From Pseudoflavonifractor sp050943825 (lineage in GTDB: Bacteria > Bacillota > Clostridia > Oscillospirales > Oscillospiraceae): 64,000 bases of DNA. Where the stretch lies: the NCBI RefSeq assembly GCF_050943825.1, contig NZ_JBMNPX010000002.1, positions 186,001 to 250,000 on the forward strand. The letters run 5' to 3'. Position numbers and translations under genes: made by a program. The notes under the pieces were generated by a model. It searched no databases, was not told the origin of the DNA, and worked only from the letters and a program-made list of their open reading frames with translations. Below are positions 59,524-64,000 of the stretch, piece after piece; within the stretch, counting starts at the first letter, position 1; the number at the start of each line of letters is the position of its first letter.

Positions 59524-61710
59524 GTGTCCAAGACGCTGGTACTGGCAGAGAAACCCTCTGTGGGCCGGGAGCTGGCCCGGGTGCTGGGCTGCAAACACCA
59601 GGGAGAGGGCTGCCTGGAGGGAGACCGATACGTGGTCACCTGGGCCCTGGGCCATCTGGTGGAGCTGTCGCCCCCGGAGGAGTACGACAAGGCCTGGGCC
59701 AAGTGGGACATGCTCACCCTGCCCATGCTGCCCGAGAAGATGAAGACCCAGGTCATCCCCCAGACCGGCCGCCAGTTCCGGGCCGTCCAGGCCCTCATGC
59801 GCCGGGGAGATATCTCCGACCTGGTCATCGCCACCGACTCGGGCCGTGAGGGCGAGCTGGTGGCCCGGTGGATCATGGAGAAGGCTGGCTGGAAGAAGCC
59901 GGCCAAGCGGCTGTGGATCTCCTCCCAGACCGACAAGGCCATCAAGGAGGGCTTCGCCCACCTGCGCCCGGCATCGGAGTACGACAACCTGTTCCGCTCC
60001 GCTCGGGCCCGCAGCGAGGCCGACTGGCTGGTGGGCCTGAACGTGACCCGGGCCCTCACCTGCAAGTTCAACGCCCAGCTCTCCGCCGGACGGGTCCAGA
60101 CCCCCACCCTGGCCCTCATTGTGGACCGGGAGCAGGAGATCCGCCGGTTCGTACCCAAGGACTTCTTCACCCTGGCGGCCAAGACCCCAGGCTTCACCGC
60201 CACCTGGCGGGACAAGAAGGGCCAGGCCAGGATGTTTGACCGTGCCCAGGCCGAGGACCTGGCCAGGCGGCTGGAGGGCAGGACCGGCGTACTTACCCAG
60301 GTGAAGCGGACCTGGAAGCAGACCCCGCCGCCCCCGGCCTACGACCTGACCGAGCTCCAGCGGGACGCCAACCGAAAGTACGCCTACTCCGCCAAGGAGA
60401 CGCTGTCCATCATGCAGAATCTCTACGAGGTTCACAAAGTGCTCACCTACCCCCGCACCGACTCCCGCTATATCTCCGACGACGTGGTGCCCACCCTGCC
60501 GGAGCGGCTGCGCAGCGTGATGGTGGACGAGTACAAGCCTCTGGCCCAGCAGATTATGCGCGGCCGCCCCCTCCAGACCCGATACCTGGTCAACAACGCC
60601 AAGGTCACCGACCACCACGCCATCATCCCCACCGAGGAGCAGCCCGACCTGTGGCGGCTCACCGGGCCGGAGCGGAACATCTACGACCTGGTGGTCCGCC
60701 GGTTCCTGGCGGTGCTGCTGCCGCCCTTCACCTATGAGGAGATCCGCCTGACCATGACGGTGGACGGGGAGACCTTCACCGCCCGGGGCAAGATTGTGAA
60801 GGACCAGGGCTGGAAGGCGGCGTACAGCCGCTTCGCCCTGGAGGAGGACGAGAATACAGCGGAGGACGAGGACACAGAGCAGAACCTGCCGCCCCTGAAC
60901 CAGGGGGACAAGATTTCCCTCACCGGGCTGCAGATCAACGCGGGCAAGACCGCGCCGCCCAAACGGTACACCGAGGCCACCCTCCTCACCGCCATGGAGC
61001 ACCCCCAGGCCCAGGTGAAGGATGCGGAGCAGTCCCGTATCCTGGAGGAGACCGGCGGTCTGGGTACCCCGGCCACCCGGGCGGACATCATCGAGAAGCT
61101 CTTCTCCGCCTTCTACATTGAGCGGCGGGGCAAGGAACTCTGTCCCACCTCCAAGGGCATCCAGGTGGTGGAGCTGGCTCCCGCAGACCTGCGCAGCGCA
61201 CAGCTCACCGCCAAATGGGAGAAGCGGCTGGGGGACATTGCCCAGGGCAGGGAGAAGGAGGACGCCTTTGTGGGGGAGATGCGGTCCTACGCCGCCCGGC
61301 TGGTGAGCGAGGTGAAGGCCAGCGACGCGTCCTACCACCACGACAACCAGACCCGCAGTCCCTGCCCCGACTGCGGCAAGTACCTGCTCAAGGTCAGGAC
61401 CAAGCGGGGGGAGATGCTGGTGTGCCCCGACCGGGAATGCGGCTACCGCCGCAGCGTCAAGCAGATCACCAACGCCCGCTGTCCCAACTGCCACAAGAAG
61501 ATGGAGCTGCGGGGCGAGGGGGAGAAGCAGATGTTCGCCTGTGTGTGCGGCTACCGGGAGAAGCTGAGCGACTTCAAGAAGCGCCGCTCGGAGAGGTCCG
61601 CCGGCAAGGGAGATGTGCGCCGCTACCTGGAGCAGCAGGACCGCCGGGAGGAGCAGGGCTCCTCGGCCATGGCGGAGCAGCTGAAGAAGTGGCTGGAGCA
61701 GAAGAAATAG
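59524..61710 (+). CDS. topB: DNA topoisomerase III
   Basis: 728 residues, type IA enzyme that passes single strands and resolves recombination intermediates. Toprim domain at the start (TLVLAEKPSVGRELARVLG; IATDSGREGEL metal site). The catalytic Tyr is Tyr309 in LTYPRTDSRY. Two zinc ribbons end the protein (CPDCGKY...CPDRECGY and CPNCHKK...CVCGY). I take GTG 59524, with AAAGGAG 10 bases upstream; the upstream TTG would include that site. Some TopB proteins ride on mobile elements, but no conjugation genes are near. Confidence 0.94.
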   Translation: MSKTLVLAEKPSVGRELARVLGCKHQGEGCLEGDRYVVTWALGHLVELSPPEEYDKAWAKWDMLTLPMLPEKMKTQVIPQTGRQFRAVQALMRRGDISDLVIATDSGREGELVARWIMEKAGWKKPAKRLWISSQTDKAIKEGFAHLRPASEYDNLFRSARARSEADWLVGLNVTRALTCKFNAQLSAGRVQTPTLALIVDREQEIRRFVPKDFFTLAAKTPGFTATWRDKKGQARMFDRAQAEDLARRLEGRTGVLTQVKRTWKQTPPPPAYDLTELQRDANRKYAYSAKETLSIMQNLYEVHKVLTYPRTDSRYISDDVVPTLPERLRSVMVDEYKPLAQQIMRGRPLQTRYLVNNAKVTDHHAIIPTEEQPDLWRLTGPERNIYDLVVRRFLAVLLPPFTYEEIRLTMTVDGETFTARGKIVKDQGWKAAYSRFALEEDENTAEDEDTEQNLPPLNQGDKISLTGLQINAGKTAPPKRYTEATLLTAMEHPQAQVKDAEQSRILEETGGLGTPATRADIIEKLFSAFYIERRGKELCPTSKGIQVVELAPADLRSAQLTAKWEKRLGDIAQGREKEDAFVGEMRSYAARLVSEVKASDASYHHDNQTRSPCPDCGKYLLKVRTKRGEMLVCPDRECGYRRSVKQITNARCPNCHKKMELRGEGEKQMFACVCGYREKLSDFKKRRSERSAGKGDVRRYLEQQDRREEQGSSAMAEQLKKWLEQKK

Positions 61711-61726
61711 GGCTCGGTAAGCGAAC

Positions 61727-61759
61727 TGGAGCCATGGGAAGACCATGGCTCCATTTTTT
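61727..61759 (+). terminator. Terminator after topB
   Basis: A perfect 11-bp stem (61727-61737/61743-61753) followed by T6. Confidence 0.92.
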
Positions 61760-61950
61760 AAATATTTGATTGGAAATGTGTAAGAATTGTGCCTGAAGAA
61801 AGGGAGGTATGCTTTTTGCACAATGTCTGAAAAATAACACGCATTGATTTGGTAATGTTCAACAGGAGGGCGACGTGCTAAGATGAGGTCAATCAAAAAG
61901 CTGCATCTTTTAATAGGAAAAACAGCACAGCAGAAAGGATGGAACCCATT

Positions 61951-62211
61951 ATGTACGAGGAAAAAATCACCATTCAGAATCAGAGCGGCCTGCACGCCCG
62001 GCCGGCGTCCGAGCTGGTCGAGGTCAGCAGCAAGTACGACAGCGACATTATCCTGGTCCATGAGGACGACGAGATCAACGCCAAGAGCATCATCAGCGTA
62101 CTTTCGGGCGGCATACTGCCCGGCATGGAGGTCCTGCTTCAGGTGGAGGGAAGCGACGAGCAGGAGGCGGCCCAGGCTGTCTCCGCGCTGCTGCACAACC
62201 TGCCCGACTGA
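61951..62211 (+). CDS. ptsH: Phosphocarrier protein HPr
   Basis: 86 residues, the central phosphate carrier of the PTS. GLHARPAS holds the phospho-His15; Ser46 (AKSIISVL) is in the position phosphorylated by HPr kinase in Firmicutes. AAAGGATGG lies before ATG 61951. It is followed 27 bases later by a PRD-type regulator, a usual target of HPr phosphorylation. The 190 bases upstream hold only a weak TAAGAT-type -10. Confidence 0.93.
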   Translation: MYEEKITIQNQSGLHARPASELVEVSSKYDSDIILVHEDDEINAKSIISVLSGGILPGMEVLLQVEGSDEQEAAQAVSALLHNLPD

Positions 62212-62238
62212 CGAGACAAAAGGAATGGGGGAGCGCAA

Positions 62239-64000
62239 GTGGAATTAAAGAGCCGACAGACCTACATCCTGCGCAGTCTGCTGGATGCGGAACAGGGACT
62301 TACCTCCACCTACCTGCTTCAGATACTGGGCATTGCCAAACGGACCTTTTACTATGACGTGGAGAAGATCAACGACTATCTGGCGCAGTACCGGATGGGC
62401 CGCCTGGTGATTGGCGGGCAGCGCATCCGGGCCGAGATCTCCGACCGGGCGGCCCTGGACCGCCAGCTGCGCAAGAACAGCAGTTACTTTTTCTCCGTCG
62501 CCGAGCGCCGGGCCATGGAGATTCTCTATATCTCCCTGGCCAGCGAGGTGGTCACCATCAACCGCATGATGGAGACCTTTGACGTGAGCAAAAACACCGC
62601 CCTGGCCGACATCAAGATGATCCGGGAGGAGCTGGACGAGTGGGGGCTGAGCCTGCACAGCGCCATCAAGGTGGGCTATCAGATTGAGGGCGAGGAGGCC
62701 ACCATCCGCAAGCTGCTGTGGGCCCAGTTCCGCAAGCTGAACAACCCGGAGGGCACCTCCGCCGTCAAGAGCTTTCTCCAGCAGAGCATGGTGGCCCTCA
62801 CCGGCAACGACATCGACTTCCTGGAGCTGTGCCGCTGCCTCATCAAGCAGTATGAGTCCGACATCAAGGGCGACTGCTTCCTCAATGAGAGCGGCTTTGA
62901 GAGCATGATGATCCAGGCCTCCTGGATCCGTAGCCGGAAGGGCCACGAGATCAACATGAGCGGGGACGAGCAGTTCGCCCTGATGAAAACCCTGTCCTAC
63001 CGCTCCGTGGAGTTCTCAGCCCAGAAGCTGGGGATTCTGGGCATGGGCATCTCCCCCAAGGAGACCTATTACATCACCTCCCTCTTCCTGGGCATCCAGA
63101 CCACCGACTTTGCCACCCAGGAGGAGGAGGACAGCTACATCGCCGCCCTGGCGGAGCAGCTGATTTACAACTTTGAGCGCATCGCCTGCATCACCTTCCC
63201 CAACCGGGAGCGGCTCCACGGCCAGCTCAGCCACCATATCCGGCCCATGTACTACCGGCTGAAGTACGGCATCATGGACAAGAACCCGCTGGTGAAGGAC
63301 ATTCAGCGGATGTATCCGGCGGTGTACGACTTCACCCGCCGGGCCATGCTGGAGATTGACAGCAAGCTCCTCAAGGACATCTCGGAGGATGAGCTGTCCT
63401 ATCTGTGCGTCTACTTCGCCAGCAACCTGAACGAGAAGTTCCTCTCCCAGACCGAGACCACAGCGGCGGAGGAGGTGCTGATCATCGGCGCGGGCAATAT
63501 GGCCACCGCCACGCTGGTGAAGGAGCAGCTGCAGAACCTCTTCGGCCTGTCCTTCCGGTACAGCGTCATCACGGTGGACCGGGTGCGCAAGTGGGAGCTG
63601 GACGACTACGCCCTGGTGGTCTCCCTGGTGCCCCTGGGGCCCCAGCAGCAGTGTGCCAAGCTGGTGCAGACCGGCCCCATCCTGACGGAGACCAACCAGC
63701 GGAAGATCATGGACGTGCTCAAGACCAACCGCACCATCGCCCGCCACGACCAGCTGATTCAGGATATCATCCGTATGGTGGAGCAGAACACATCCGGTGA
63801 GATACAGAGCGAGCGGCTCTACTTTGACCTGTTCCGCTACTTTGAGCGGCGGGACGGCGGACGCAGCACACCCCAGACCGCGGAGACCTTTGTGGAGAAG
63901 CTGCGGGCGGAGAACATCGTACCCCTGCCGGAGGATGCCGATTGGGGCGAGGCGGTGCTGCTGGGCGCGGAGCGGCTCCAGGGCGAACGGCTGGCGGACA
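62239..64000 (+). CDS. PRD-containing PTS-dependent transcriptional regulator, 3' part missing
   Basis: 587 residues are visible and the frame is open at the window edge. An N-terminal helix-turn-helix pair (about 5-160: LGIAKRTFYYDVEKIN and FDVSKNTALADIKMI) precedes two PRD domains (about 170-390), an EIIB-like domain (EEVLIIGAGNMATATLVKEQL, about 413-500) and the start of an EIIA-like domain. The EIIB cysteine position looks substituted. This is the MtlR/ManR/LicR layout. The start is GTG 62239 behind GGGGGAG. HPr, just upstream, would phosphorylate the PRDs. The sugar is not visible here. Confidence 0.88.
   Translation, partial: MELKSRQTYILRSLLDAEQGLTSTYLLQILGIAKRTFYYDVEKINDYLAQYRMGRLVIGGQRIRAEISDRAALDRQLRKNSSYFFSVAERRAMEILYISLASEVVTINRMMETFDVSKNTALADIKMIREELDEWGLSLHSAIKVGYQIEGEEATIRKLLWAQFRKLNNPEGTSAVKSFLQQSMVALTGNDIDFLELCRCLIKQYESDIKGDCFLNESGFESMMIQASWIRSRKGHEINMSGDEQFALMKTLSYRSVEFSAQKLGILGMGISPKETYYITSLFLGIQTTDFATQEEEDSYIAALAEQLIYNFERIACITFPNRERLHGQLSHHIRPMYYRLKYGIMDKNPLVKDIQRMYPAVYDFTRRAMLEIDSKLLKDISEDELSYLCVYFASNLNEKFLSQTETTAAEEVLIIGAGNMATATLVKEQLQNLFGLSFRYSVITVDRVRKWELDDYALVVSLVPLGPQQQCAKLVQTGPILTETNQRKIMDVLKTNRTIARHDQLIQDIIRMVEQNTSGEIQSERLYFDLFRYFERRDGGRSTPQTAETFVEKLRAENIVPLPEDADWGEAVLLGAERLQGERLAD

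Noticed and set aside
59524..61710. topB as part of an integrative conjugative element
   Set aside because: No relaxase, integrase, type IV secretion genes or attachment repeats nearby; flanked by ordinary housekeeping genes.
1..64000. tRNA or rRNA genes, CRISPR arrays, insertion sequences
   Set aside because: No T-arm-like GGTTCGA clover-leaf context, no regularly spaced direct repeats and no transposase or integrase motifs were seen. The GGTTCG near the leuA leader belongs to the T-box.

Overview
The window looks like chromosomal DNA from a spore-forming, obligately anaerobic, GC-rich Clostridia member, most plausibly Oscillospiraceae (Flavonifractor/Lawsonibacter-like). The evidence is gene content rather than a marker gene: YpeB (spore germination), a soluble [FeFe]-hydrogenase, a complete V/A-type ATPase operon, archaeal-type AspRS with GatCAB, two T-box leaders, BlaI/M56 regulation, DUF3793 and DUF6465 proteins, and strong AGGAGG ribosome sites next to sigma-A-type promoters. 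I see no rRNA, tRNA, CRISPR array, prophage or insertion sequence.

Layout. 0-10 kb: purA, a DUF3298 protein, acylphosphatase, a YerC/TrpR-like repressor overlapping a methyltransferase, Hsp33, a Crp/Fnr regulator, a Lys/Ala-rich DUF6465 protein, a Cys-rich protein with a possible late-sporulation promoter, an [FeFe]-hydrogenase and a flavin-binding protein. 10-22 kb: a giant secreted S-layer-anchored GH31 glycosidase, ypeB without sleB, and a 1,422-residue EAL/GGDEF protein behind a structured leader. 22-28 kb: a beta-sandwich repeat protein with a Cys-rich ORF behind it, a BlaI/M56 pair with tandem operators, a lipoprotein, a TetR regulator and two unknown small genes.

28-33 kb: aspS-gatC-gatA-gatB, one leftward operon for indirect Asn-tRNA and Gln-tRNA synthesis, preceded by a T-box whose specifier reads AAC (Asn). 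33-38 kb: metF, a free-standing MetH reactivation domain, metH and a family 4 uracil-DNA glycosylase as an overlapping rightward operon. 38-39 kb: an AT-richer pair, a pol-beta-like nucleotidyltransferase candidate with a 58-residue acidic protein. 39-49 kb: the nine-gene V-ATPase operon (G/H-C-I-K-F-E-A-B-D in transcription order).

49-54 kb: Lrp/AsnC regulator, aminotransferase, ThrH-type phosphatase and DUF1015 protein (probably serine/homoserine metabolism), then ispE. 53.7-55.7 kb: leuA behind a leucine T-box (specifier CTG). 55.7-57.3 kb: DUF3793, flavodoxin and a DtxR-family repressor under a promoter flanked by two GTTAG-type palindromes, which suggests metal control. 57.4-64 kb: nagB-nagA, topB, HPr and the start of a PRD-type PTS regulator cut by the window end.

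The less ordinary material is mostly RNA- and DNA-level structure: three intergenic clusters of back-to-back hairpins (1.64-1.78, 4.09-4.29 and 31.28-31.41 kb), two of which share a stem; the unassigned leader of the EAL/GGDEF gene; the AAC-reading T-box on an aspartyl-tRNA synthetase; a hairpin that buries the ypeB ribosome site; and the nucleotidyltransferase/acidic-peptide pair.
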